43,699 nt of DNA from Gammaproteobacteria bacterium. Lineage in GTDB: Bacteria; Pseudomonadota; Gammaproteobacteria; Steroidobacterales; Steroidobacteraceae. Below the pieces are notes generated by a model, which searched no databases, was not told the origin of the DNA, and saw only the letters and a program-made list of their open reading frames with translations. The position numbers and the translations under genes are program-made. The stretch covers positions 1-43,699 of the forward strand of contig SCUD01000131.1 of assembly GCA_004297335.1 (NCBI GenBank). The letters are read 5' to 3'. How positions within the stretch are numbered: the first letter of the stretch is position 1; each line of letters starts with the position of its first letter. Below are positions 21,421 to 29,058 of the stretch, in pieces.

Positions 21421-21452
21421 CGATCCCGGCGGCCGGCTGGCCGCCGGGATCG
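21421..21452 (-). terminator. Stem-loop between potF and potG
   Basis: Perfect 14-bp inverted repeat (CGATCCCGGCGGCC with its complement) around a 4-nt loop, starting 14 nt after the potF stop. There is no T-run. It is better read as a 3'-stabilising or attenuating hairpin that leaves more binding-protein mRNA than ATPase/permease mRNA, as is common for ABC operons. Confidence 0.7.
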
Positions 21453-21466
21453 CGTTCAGTCCCGGC

Positions 21467-22588
21467 TCACTGCCCGGTGCGTACGCGCGTCCAAGCGCGG
21501 TTCAGCTCGCGGCTGTAATCCTGCGACTCCGCCAGGTGCGCGTGCAGCCGCGCCGCAACCTCGGCCGACGGATAGATGGACGAATCGTTCTTGACCTCCT
21601 CGCTGACCAGCGCCAGCGATGCGGCGTTGCCGTTCGCGTAGGACACGTAGTCGGACACCTTGGCGATGACCGCCGGGTCCATCAGGTAGTTGATGAATGC
21701 ATGCGCATTGCCCGGATGCGGGGCATCCGCCGGGATGGCCAGCATGTCGAACCACATGATCGCGCCCTCGGACGGGATCGAGTAGGCGACGTTGACCGGC
21801 GTCTCGGCCTCGGCGCCGCGGTCACGGGCCTGCAGCACGTCCCCGCTCCAGCCAAGCGCGACGCAGGTCTCGCCGGTGGCGAGATCGTTGATGTACTGCG
21901 ACGAGTGGTAGTAGCGGATGTGCGGGAGGATCTTCGTCAGCAGTTCCTCGGCCGCAGCGAGATCCTCCAGCGCCTCGCTGTTCGGGTCGCGACCCAGGTA
22001 GATCAGCGCCGAGTCCACGACCTCGCTGGGCGCGTCGAGCAGCGTCAGGCCGCACTTCGCCAGCTTCTCGGCACTGGCCGGATCGAAAATCTGCGCCCAG
22101 CTGGTGATCGCGTCGACGCCGAGGGCTTCCTTGACCTTGTCCGGGTTGTAGCCGATGCCGGTCGTGCCCCACAGGTACGGAATCGAATGCTCGTTGCCGG
22201 GATCGTGGCCAGCCACGCGCGCCATGATTTCCGGATCCATGTTGGCGAGGTTGGGCAGCTTCGACTTGTCGAGCTTCATGAACGCGCCGGCCTGGATCTG
22301 CCGCTCGAGGAAATTGGCCGAGGGCACGACCACGTCGTAGCCGGAGCGCCCGGCCAGCAGCTTGGTCTCCAGGACTTCGTTCGAATCGAATACGTCGTAG
22401 GTGACCTTGATGCCACTCTGCGTCTCGAAGGCGGGAATGGTCTCCTCGGCGATGTAGTCCGACCAGTTGTAGACCAGGAGCTCCTTCGCCTCGGGCGCCA
22501 CCACGGGCGCGGTCTCCTTCTTGCCCCCGCAGGCGGCCAGGGTGACGACGGCTGCGGCCAGCAGCCCATAGCGCGTTGCACTGTGCAT
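21467..22588 (-). CDS. potF: Putrescine-binding lipoprotein, PotF type
   Basis: 373 residues; ATG 22588 follows GGGAGGAAGATC, an excellent ribosome site. The N-terminus is a lipoprotein signal with lipobox LAAC at Cys20, so the binding protein is probably membrane-anchored rather than free periplasmic as in E. coli. The mature part begins ELLVYNWSDYIAEETIPAFE, a PotD/PotF hallmark, and contains SGYDVVVPSANFL, YLWGTTGIGYN and IPSEGAIMWFDMLAIP, which line the polyamine site. It captures putrescine for PotGHI. Confidence 0.95.
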   Translation of the reverse strand: MHSATRYGLLAAAVVTLAACGGKKETAPVVAPEAKELLVYNWSDYIAEETIPAFETQSGIKVTYDVFDSNEVLETKLLAGRSGYDVVVPSANFLERQIQAGAFMKLDKSKLPNLANMDPEIMARVAGHDPGNEHSIPYLWGTTGIGYNPDKVKEALGVDAITSWAQIFDPASAEKLAKCGLTLLDAPSEVVDSALIYLGRDPNSEALEDLAAAEELLTKILPHIRYYHSSQYINDLATGETCVALGWSGDVLQARDRGAEAETPVNVAYSIPSEGAIMWFDMLAIPADAPHPGNAHAFINYLMDPAVIAKVSDYVSYANGNAASLALVSEEVKNDSSIYPSAEVAARLHAHLAESQDYSRELNRAWTRVRTGQ

Positions 22589-22676
22589 GATCTTCCTCCC
22601 TTGCCGGACTCCACGCCCGGTTGATGGCAACATACTACCGCGTGTCCCGGCTCCTTGCCGCCCCGGATTCTGCCTC

Positions 22677-24056
22677 TCAGCGGATCCCGAGGTCGGCCGC
22701 CGTGAGGTCCAGGCAACGGCGCGCCCGGCTGACGAGCTCATCGACCTCGCCGGTGGTGATCACGAAAGGTGGCGCGATGATCATCGTGTCCCGGACCGCG
22801 CGCATCACCAGTCCGTTCGCGAAACAGTGGTCGCGACAGATCGTGCCGACCGCCCCGCGGTCGCGGAAGAAGGTGCGGCTGCCCTTGTGGGCCACCAGTT
22901 CCAGCGCCCCCAGCATGCCGACGCCGCGAACCTCGCCCACCAGCGGGTGATCGGCCAGCTCCCGCCAGCGCCGCTGCAGGTAGGGCCCGATCTCGTCGTG
23001 GACCCGCTCGACGAGCCGTTCCCGGCGCACGATCGCCAGGTTGGCGAGTGCCACCGCGCAGGCGACCGGATGCCCACTCCAGGTATAGCCGTGGTGGAAC
23101 TCCCCGCCCCGGCCGATCAGCACTTCGGCGACGCGGTCCCCGACCATGACCCCGCCGAGCGGCTGGTAGCCCGAAGTCAGCCCCTTGGCGATGGTCAGGA
23201 AATCGGGCTCGATGCCAAAGTGCTCGCAGCCAAACCAGCGGCCGGTGCGCCCGAAGCCGCAGATCACCTCGTCGGCGATCAGCAGGATGCCGTACTCGCG
23301 GCAGATCCGCTGGATCTCGGGCCAGTAGCTGTCCGGCGGCACGATCACTCCGCCGGCCCCCTGGATCGGCTCGCCGATGAAGGCACCGACCCGCCCCGGC
23401 CCGATCTGCTCAATCTTCTCGGCGAGCCGGCGGGCAGCCCGCAGGCCGTATTCCTCCGGCGGGAGGTCGACGCCGTTCTCGTACCAGTACGGCTGCTCGA
23501 TGTGGACGATGTCGGGAATCGGCAGCCCGCCCTGCCCGTGCATCGCGGCCATGCCACCGAGGCTCGCCCCGGCCATCGTGCTGCCGTGATAGGCATTGTG
23601 ACGGCTGATGATCACGCTGCGCCCCGGCTCGCCCAGCAGGTCCCAGTAGCGACGGACCATGCGCACGATGGTGTCATTGGCCTCGGAGCCGGAATTGGTG
23701 AAGAACACGTGGTTGAACTGCGGCGGCGTCAGTTCGGCGAGCAGCGCGGCGAGCTCGACCGCCGGCGGGTTGGCGCTCTTGAAGAAGCTGTTGTAGTACG
23801 GCAGCTCGCGCATCTGCCGCGCCGCGGCCTCGACGATTTCGTCGCGGCCATAGCCGACATTCACGCACCACAGGCCCGACATGCCGTCGAGGACCTGCCG
23901 GCCGTCGGAGTCGTACAGGTACACGCCCTCCGCCCGCGTGATGATCCGCGATCCCTCGCCGGCCAGCGCCTGGAAGTCCGTGAACGGATGCAGGTAATGG
24001 CGCGCGTCGAGCGCCTGCAAGTCGCGGGTCGTGGCGTTGCGGGCTCCGGTACTCAT
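22677..24056 (-). CDS. spuC: Putrescine-pyruvate aminotransferase (class III), SpuC type
   Basis: 459 residues, ATG 24056 with GAGGTG upstream. Class III PLP aminotransferase: YLYDSDGRQVLDGMSGLWCVN, FFTNSGSEANDT, AYHGSTMAG, LIADEVICGFGRTG and the PLP lysine in TIAKGLTSGYQPLGG. It matches the SpuC family that moves the amino group of putrescine to pyruvate, giving 4-aminobutanal and alanine. It lies between puuA (12 bp) and potF (88 bp) on one strand. It offers a route parallel to the gamma-glutamyl pathway. Confidence 0.92.
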   Translation of the reverse strand: MSTGARNATTRDLQALDARHYLHPFTDFQALAGEGSRIITRAEGVYLYDSDGRQVLDGMSGLWCVNVGYGRDEIVEAAARQMRELPYYNSFFKSANPPAVELAALLAELTPPQFNHVFFTNSGSEANDTIVRMVRRYWDLLGEPGRSVIISRHNAYHGSTMAGASLGGMAAMHGQGGLPIPDIVHIEQPYWYENGVDLPPEEYGLRAARRLAEKIEQIGPGRVGAFIGEPIQGAGGVIVPPDSYWPEIQRICREYGILLIADEVICGFGRTGRWFGCEHFGIEPDFLTIAKGLTSGYQPLGGVMVGDRVAEVLIGRGGEFHHGYTWSGHPVACAVALANLAIVRRERLVERVHDEIGPYLQRRWRELADHPLVGEVRGVGMLGALELVAHKGSRTFFRDRGAVGTICRDHCFANGLVMRAVRDTMIIAPPFVITTGEVDELVSRARRCLDLTAADLGIR

Positions 24057-24068
24057 CGGCTGGACACC

Positions 24069-25403
24069 TCAGACGTTCAACAGCAGGTGTTCGCGCTCCC
24101 AGGAGCTGATCACCCGCAGGAAGGTTTCGTACTCGTTTTCCTTGACGGCCGCGTACGCGTTGACGAAGCGCTCGCCGAAAAGTTCAAGCAGCGGCCCGCT
24201 GCCGCGCAGCATCGCCAGCGCATCGGCGAGCGTCATCGGCAGGCCGAACGGCAGCTCGTAGGCCGAGCCGACCACCGGGGCGGTCGGCTGCAATCCCTCG
24301 ACCATGCCCAGGTAACCGCAGGCGAGGGACGCGGCGATCGCCAGGTACGGATTGGCGTCGGCGCCGCCGAGCCGGTTCTCGATGCGCCGGGACTGCGGCT
24401 CGGAAACCGGCACGCGCAGCCCGGCCGTGCGATTGTCGAGCCCCCACTGCACGTTGATCGGCGCCATGTTGTAACGGGTGATGCGGCGGTAGCTGTTGAC
24501 GTTCGGTGCGAACAGTGACATCGCCGCGGGCAGGTACTTCTGCAGCCCGGCGATGTGCGCGGCAAACAGCGGTCCCGGGCCACCGGCGGCGTCGCTGAAC
24601 ACGTTGGCGCCGGTCTCGCTGTCGACGACGCTCTGGTGGATGTGCATCGCGCTGCCGGGCTCGGAGGCCAGTGGCTTGGCCATGAAGGTCGCATAGATCT
24701 TGTGGCGCAGCGCCGCCTCGCGCGCGGTGCGCTTGAACAGGAAGACCTGGTCGGCGAGATCGACCGCATCGCCGTGGATCAGGTTGATCTCGATCTGCGC
24801 GGCGCCAGCCTCGTGAATCAATGTGTCGATGTCGATGTTCTGCGCCTCGCAGAACGAGTAGATGTCGTCGAACAGCGGGTCGAACTCGTTGACCGCCGCG
24901 ATGCTGTACGCCTGGCGGCCGATCTCGGGACGGCCCGAGCGGCCGATCGGGGGCTTCAGCGGATAGTCCGGATCGAGGTTGGGCTCGACCAGGTAGAACT
25001 CGAGTTCCGGCGCGACCACCGGCCGCCAGCCCTTCGCCGCGTACAGGTCCAGCACCCGGCGCAGCACATAGCGCGGCGACATCGGCACCGGACGGCCATC
25101 GTCGTAGAAGCAGTCGTGGATGACCTGCGCCGTCGGCTCGGCGGCCCAGGGCACGACGCGGATCGAGCGCGGATCGCCGACCAGGTCGATGTCGATCTCG
25201 GAGGGGTGGATCGCGCTGGCATCCCGCGGGTTCTCGCCGGTGACGGTCTGCAGGAAGATCGACTCCGGCAGGCGCATGCCCTCGTCCTCGGCGTACTTCT
25301 CCGCCGGCATGATCTTGCCGCGGGCGATGCCGGCCATGTCCGGGATGATCGCCTCGACTTCCGAGATCGCGTGATCGCGCAGGAACTGGTGAATTTCACT
25401 CAT
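24069..25403 (-). CDS. puuA: Gamma-glutamylputrescine synthetase (glutamine synthetase family)
   Basis: 444 residues, ATG 25403 preceded by AGGAGAGAG. Glutamine-synthetase fold: metal and substrate motifs LEFYLVEPNLD, EAGAAQIEINL, SAMHIHQSV, NSYRRITRYNMAP and RIENRLGGADANPYLA. The absence of adenylylation-type C-terminal features and the neighbourhood point to PuuA, which ligates glutamate to putrescine with ATP. It overlaps puuD by 4 bp (ATGA). Confidence 0.93.
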   Translation of the reverse strand: MSEIHQFLRDHAISEVEAIIPDMAGIARGKIMPAEKYAEDEGMRLPESIFLQTVTGENPRDASAIHPSEIDIDLVGDPRSIRVVPWAAEPTAQVIHDCFYDDGRPVPMSPRYVLRRVLDLYAAKGWRPVVAPELEFYLVEPNLDPDYPLKPPIGRSGRPEIGRQAYSIAAVNEFDPLFDDIYSFCEAQNIDIDTLIHEAGAAQIEINLIHGDAVDLADQVFLFKRTAREAALRHKIYATFMAKPLASEPGSAMHIHQSVVDSETGANVFSDAAGGPGPLFAAHIAGLQKYLPAAMSLFAPNVNSYRRITRYNMAPINVQWGLDNRTAGLRVPVSEPQSRRIENRLGGADANPYLAIAASLACGYLGMVEGLQPTAPVVGSAYELPFGLPMTLADALAMLRGSGPLLELFGERFVNAYAAVKENEYETFLRVISSWEREHLLLNV

Positions 25404-26158
25404 CGCTCTCTCCTCGCGGCGCGCTCGCGCGCCGCCGCACCAAATGCCGCGAACAGCGCCCGGCTGAACGGGTTCTCCATGACCTTCCATTCCGGGTGCC
25501 ATTGCACGGCCAGTGCCAGCGCCGGCGCACCGGCGACCCGGAAAGCCTCGACCAGGCCGTCGTCCGCCCGGGCCTCCGCGGTGAGCCCGGCACCGAGCCG
25601 GGCAACACCCTGTGCATGCACCGAGTTCACGACCACCCGCGCCTGGCCCGCGAGCCCGTGCAGCAGCCCGCCGGCCACGAGCTCGACCTCGTGGGCAGGA
25701 CCATACTGGACCTCGAGCGGCTCGCTGGAATTCTCGCGATGGTCGCGCCGGCCCGGTTCCTCGTGCAGCCGCTGCACCAGCGTCCCGCCATAGGCCACGT
25801 TCATCTCCTGGAAGCCGCGGCAGATGCCGAACACCGGGAGCCCGGCAGCTACCGCGCGCGGGATCAGCGGCAGCGTCGTTGCATCGCGCGCCGGGTCGTG
25901 CAGCGTGCCGGCCGCCGACGGCTCGCCCTGGTAGCGCTGCGGCTCGACGTTCGAAGCGCTGCCCGTGAACAGGATCCCGTCGCAGCTTCCGAGCCAGTCA
26001 TCCAGATGCTCCTCGCCAAGCGCGGGCAGCAGCACGGGCACCGCCCCGGTCGCCTGGACGACCGCCGCGATGTACTTCTCGCCGACACAGTGGAACCAGT
26101 GGGGTCCCAGGAGCCGGCGATCCGCAGGTATCCCGATGACGGGTCTACGCATAGCCAT
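25400..26158 (-). CDS. puuD: Gamma-glutamyl-GABA hydrolase, PuuD type
   Basis: 252 residues. Class I glutamine-amidotransferase-like peptidase C26 with the catalytic Cys113 in GICRGFQEMNVAYGG (E. coli PuuD Cys114) and the His/Glu pair in WHPEW. It releases GABA from gamma-glutamyl-GABA. First gene of the run puuD-puuA-spuC-potFGHI-ybdL. Start is ATG 26158 or the second ATG 26152; neither has a clear ribosome site. The putative PuuR operator sits 5 bp upstream of the start codon, a position suited to repression. Confidence 0.93.
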   Translation of the reverse strand: MAMRRPVIGIPADRRLLGPHWFHCVGEKYIAAVVQATGAVPVLLPALGEEHLDDWLGSCDGILFTGSASNVEPQRYQGEPSAAGTLHDPARDATTLPLIPRAVAAGLPVFGICRGFQEMNVAYGGTLVQRLHEEPGRRDHRENSSEPLEVQYGPAHEVELVAGGLLHGLAGQARVVVNSVHAQGVARLGAGLTAEARADDGLVEAFRVAGAPALALAVQWHPEWKVMENPFSRALFAAFGAAARERAARRER

Positions 26159-26162
26159 GTGT

Positions 26163-26177
26163 TAATTATTTTGAACA
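26163..26177. promoter_or_regulatory. Putative PuuR operator at the puuD start
   Basis: TAATTATTTTGAACA matches the site at 38503-38517 at 13 of 15 positions and resembles the published E. coli PuuR consensus AAAATATAATGAACA. It sits next to the puuD ATG in the 240-bp divergent gap to the second synthetase gene. Its AT content contrasts sharply with the surrounding GC-rich DNA. Confidence 0.6.
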
Positions 26178-26290
26178 GGCGCCGGTCTGGCGCTCCATTC
26201 GACGGTCAGCATTGTCGCACATTTCCGGGGTCCTCGCCTGCCGATCGGCCAGCACAGGCCGGCCCAATTGGCGTATTTTTGGCCGATATT

Positions 26291-26369
26291 GCTGGCATTC
26301 CTGCCAGCGAAGGCCCTTGCCGGGGCACCGGGAGCCTCGGTATGCTGCCGGATGGCCCCGGCCATCCGG
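26291..26369. promoter_or_regulatory. Two dyads in the leader of the second synthetase gene
   Basis: GCTGGCA-TTCC-TGCCAGC (26291-26308) is a perfect 7-bp dyad. CCGGATGGCC-CC-GGCCATCCGG (26348-26369) is a perfect 10-bp dyad ending 29 bp before the ATG at 26399. They may be operators or a leader hairpin. No clear -35/-10 pair was found between 26178 and 26398. Confidence 0.4.
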
Positions 26370-26398
26370 CGCCCAAAATCTTAAACGCCCGGAGTCCC

Positions 26399-27778
26399 AT
26401 GGCCCTTCCCCGCGCCGATTTCGCCACCGCCCGGGCTTTCCTGGCGTCCCGGCCCGAGATCCGGGTCGTGGACCTGCTGCTCCCGGATCTCTGCGGCATC
26501 CTGCGGGGCAAACGAGTCGCCGTCGCCGATCTTGGCGCCGTCTATGATCCGGGCCTCTACCTTCCGGGCTCGATGTTCGCGCTCGACGTGCAGGGCGGCA
26601 CGGTCGAGGCCACCGGGCTCGGCTTCAACGACGGGGATGCGGACCGCCCCTGCCTGCCGGTCCCGGGGACGCTGTTCGAAACCCCGTGGCTCGGCCCGCA
26701 GGTCGCCCAGCTGCAGCTGTCGATGCGGGACCACGACGGCCGGCCGTTCTTCGCCGATCCGCGCCAGGTGCTCGCCGGCGTGCTGGAGCGCTACGCCGCG
26801 CGCGGCTGGACACCGGTAGTGGCGCTCGAGTTCGAGTTCTATTTCGTCGACCCGGCCCGTACCGAAGCCGGCTACGCACAGCCCCCGCCCGGGCGCTTGA
26901 CCGGCCGGCGCGAGCACCGCACGCAGATCAATTCGATGGGGGACCTCGAATCGGTGTCGGACATCCTCGCGGAGATTGCCGCTACCTGCGCCGCGCAGGA
27001 CGTGCCGACCGGCGCTGCACTCGCCGAATACGGTCCGAGCCAGTGGGAGGTCAACCTGCGTCACGTCGCCGATGCGCTCGCCGCCTGCGACCAGGCGATC
27101 CGCTTCAAGCGCATCGTCAAGGGCGTCGCGCTGAGACACGGGCTCGAGGCGACCTTCATGGCCAAGCCCTACGCCGACATGGCCGGCAGCGGGTTGCACA
27201 TCCACACCAGCCTGAAGGACGCCGCCGGCGGAAACCTGTTTGCCTCCGCCGAACCGTTCGGTAACGAGCGGCTGCAGCAGGCCGCCGCCGGCCTGCTAGC
27301 GACCATGGCCGAGGGCATGGCCGTGTTTGCACCGAACGCGAACTCGTACCGGCGCCTGCGCCCGCAGGCCTACGTGCCGCTACATGCGAGCTGGGGCTAC
27401 AACAACCGCGGCGTCGCGGTGCGCGTGCCGGTCTCGGATGCCGCGAACCGCCGCCTCGAACACCGCGTCGCCGGCGCCGATGCCAATCCCTACCTGCTGA
27501 CCGCCGTCGTACTCGCCGGGATGCTGCATGGACTCGAGCAGGGTCTCAGGCCACCGCCACCACTCGAGGGCAATGCCTACACGCAAGCGGTCGCTGCAGC
27601 ACCGCTGCCAACCGACTGGCCAACTGCGCTCGCGCGCTTCGGCGAAGCCCGGGTGCTGCGCGAGTATCTCGGCGATGCCTTCGTCCGGCTGTACGAGATT
27701 TCGCGCCGCGGCGAAATGGAGGATTTCACCGCCCAGCTGACGCCGCTCGACTTCGCCTGGTACCTGGCGCCGTTATGA
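26399..27778 (+). CDS. Second gamma-glutamylpolyamine synthetase-like protein (glutamine synthetase family)
   Basis: 459 residues, ATG 26399 after CGGAGTCCC. Glutamine-synthetase fold with VALEFEFYFVDP, EYGPSQWEVNL, SGLHIHTSL, NSYRRLRPQAYVPLHASWG and RLEHRVAGADANPYLLTA. It differs clearly from the PuuA-like gene (for example EYGPSQWEVNL instead of EAGAAQIEINL), so it is a paralogue, not a recent copy. Its stop overlaps the puuB start by 4 bp. It probably glutamylates another polyamine or amine, such as spermidine, diaminopropane or ethanolamine; the substrate cannot be read from sequence. Confidence 0.88.
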   Translation: MALPRADFATARAFLASRPEIRVVDLLLPDLCGILRGKRVAVADLGAVYDPGLYLPGSMFALDVQGGTVEATGLGFNDGDADRPCLPVPGTLFETPWLGPQVAQLQLSMRDHDGRPFFADPRQVLAGVLERYAARGWTPVVALEFEFYFVDPARTEAGYAQPPPGRLTGRREHRTQINSMGDLESVSDILAEIAATCAAQDVPTGAALAEYGPSQWEVNLRHVADALAACDQAIRFKRIVKGVALRHGLEATFMAKPYADMAGSGLHIHTSLKDAAGGNLFASAEPFGNERLQQAAAGLLATMAEGMAVFAPNANSYRRLRPQAYVPLHASWGYNNRGVAVRVPVSDAANRRLEHRVAGADANPYLLTAVVLAGMLHGLEQGLRPPPPLEGNAYTQAVAAAPLPTDWPTALARFGEARVLREYLGDAFVRLYEISRRGEMEDFTAQLTPLDFAWYLAPL

Positions 27779-29058
27779 GCAGCCGCGCGGCACTGCCGGC
27801 GAGCTGGTACGAGGCCTCGGTCACGCGGCCACCGCCCGTGCCTGCGCTCGCGGGCAGCATCGAGGCCGACGTCTGCGTGATCGGCGGCGGCATCGCCGGC
27901 TGCTCGACCGCGCTGCACCTGGCCGAACGCGGCTTCCGCGTCGTGCTGCTCGAGGCCGGGCGGATCGGCTCGGGCGCCTCCGGCCGCTCCGGGGCGCAAC
28001 TGCTGCCGGGCTATGCCTGTGGCCAGGACAAGCTCAGCGCCGAGCTGGGCGCGGCCGACGCGCGACGGCTGTGGGACTTCACCCTCGAGGGCCTCGACCT
28101 GCTGCGCGAGCGCATCGCGCGCCACGCGATCGACTGCGACCTCGTCCACGGGCAGATGCACTGCGCCATCAAGCCACGCCAGCGCGAGGAACTGCTGGCC
28201 TGGCAGCGCGAGTTCGAGGATGACTATGGCTACGCCTCGACCCGCATCGTCGGGCGGCAGGAACTGTCCGGGCTCCTCGCGACGCGGCGCTACTGCGCCG
28301 GTCTCCTCGATACCAACGGTGGGCACTGTCATCCACTGAAATACACGCTCGGCCTCGCGCGCGCCGCGGGCGCGGCCGGCGTCGCACTGCACGAAGGCAG
28401 CCCGGTGACGGCCATCGCCCGAGGGTCGCTGGTCACCGTGCAGACCGCCACCGGTTCGGTTCGCGCGCGCTACGCGGTGCTCTGCGGCAACGTCGGCAAC
28501 ATCGGCCTCGAGCGGATGCTGGCGCGCAAGCTCATCGGCGTCATGACCTACATCATCGCGACGGAACCGCTCGGTGCCGATCGCGCCACCGCGCTGATCA
28601 CCAACAACATGGCCGTCACCGACATCAACTGGGTGCTGGACTATTTTCGCCGCTCGGCAGATCACCGGCTGCTGTTCGGCGGGCGGGTCAGCTACTCGGG
28701 CGTCGATCCCGCCGGCACCGCGCGCGCAACGCGCGCGCGGATGCTCAAGGTGTACCCGCAGCTGGCCGAGGCCGCCATCGAATACGCGTGGGGCGGCGAG
28801 GTCGATATCACGATGAGCCGCGCGCCACACTTCGGCCGGCTCGATCCGAACCTGTATTTCCTGCAGGGCTTCTCCGGCCACGGCATGGTGCTGACCGGCA
28901 TGGCCGGCCGCCTCGTTGCCGAAGCCATCGCCGGCCAGGCCGAACGCTTCGACCTGTACGGCCGCCTCCGGCATCGCGATTTCCCCGGCGGCCAGGCCCT
29001 GCGCCGACCGGCGCTGGTGCTGGCGATGCTCTGGTATCGGCTGCGGGACCTGCTCTAA
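27775..29058 (+). CDS. puuB: Gamma-glutamylputrescine oxidase, PuuB type
   Basis: 427 residues, ATG 27775 overlapping the previous stop (ATGA). FAD-dependent oxidoreductase of the DAO fold: VCVIGGGIAGCSTALHLAERG near residue 35, GASGRSGAQLLPGYACG, and C-terminal FLQGFSGHGMVLTGMAGRLVAE. PuuB oxidises gamma-glutamylputrescine to gamma-glutamyl-aminobutyraldehyde with H2O2 release. The dehydrogenase for the next step (PuuC) is not in the window. The TAA at 29056-29058 overlaps the palindromic repeat and the stop of the convergent gene. Confidence 0.93.
   Translation: MSSRAALPASWYEASVTRPPPVPALAGSIEADVCVIGGGIAGCSTALHLAERGFRVVLLEAGRIGSGASGRSGAQLLPGYACGQDKLSAELGAADARRLWDFTLEGLDLLRERIARHAIDCDLVHGQMHCAIKPRQREELLAWQREFEDDYGYASTRIVGRQELSGLLATRRYCAGLLDTNGGHCHPLKYTLGLARAAGAAGVALHEGSPVTAIARGSLVTVQTATGSVRARYAVLCGNVGNIGLERMLARKLIGVMTYIIATEPLGADRATALITNNMAVTDINWVLDYFRRSADHRLLFGGRVSYSGVDPAGTARATRARMLKVYPQLAEAAIEYAWGGEVDITMSRAPHFGRLDPNLYFLQGFSGHGMVLTGMAGRLVAEAIAGQAERFDLYGRLRHRDFPGGQALRRPALVLAMLWYRLRDLL

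Noticed and set aside
21421..21452. Hairpin as a classical rho-independent terminator
   Set aside because: No T-run follows the stem, and potG, potH and potI downstream need expression.
22587..24518. A 643-codon plus-strand open frame opposite spuC and puuA
   Set aside because: Shadow of two clear aminotransferase and synthetase genes; no motif of its own.
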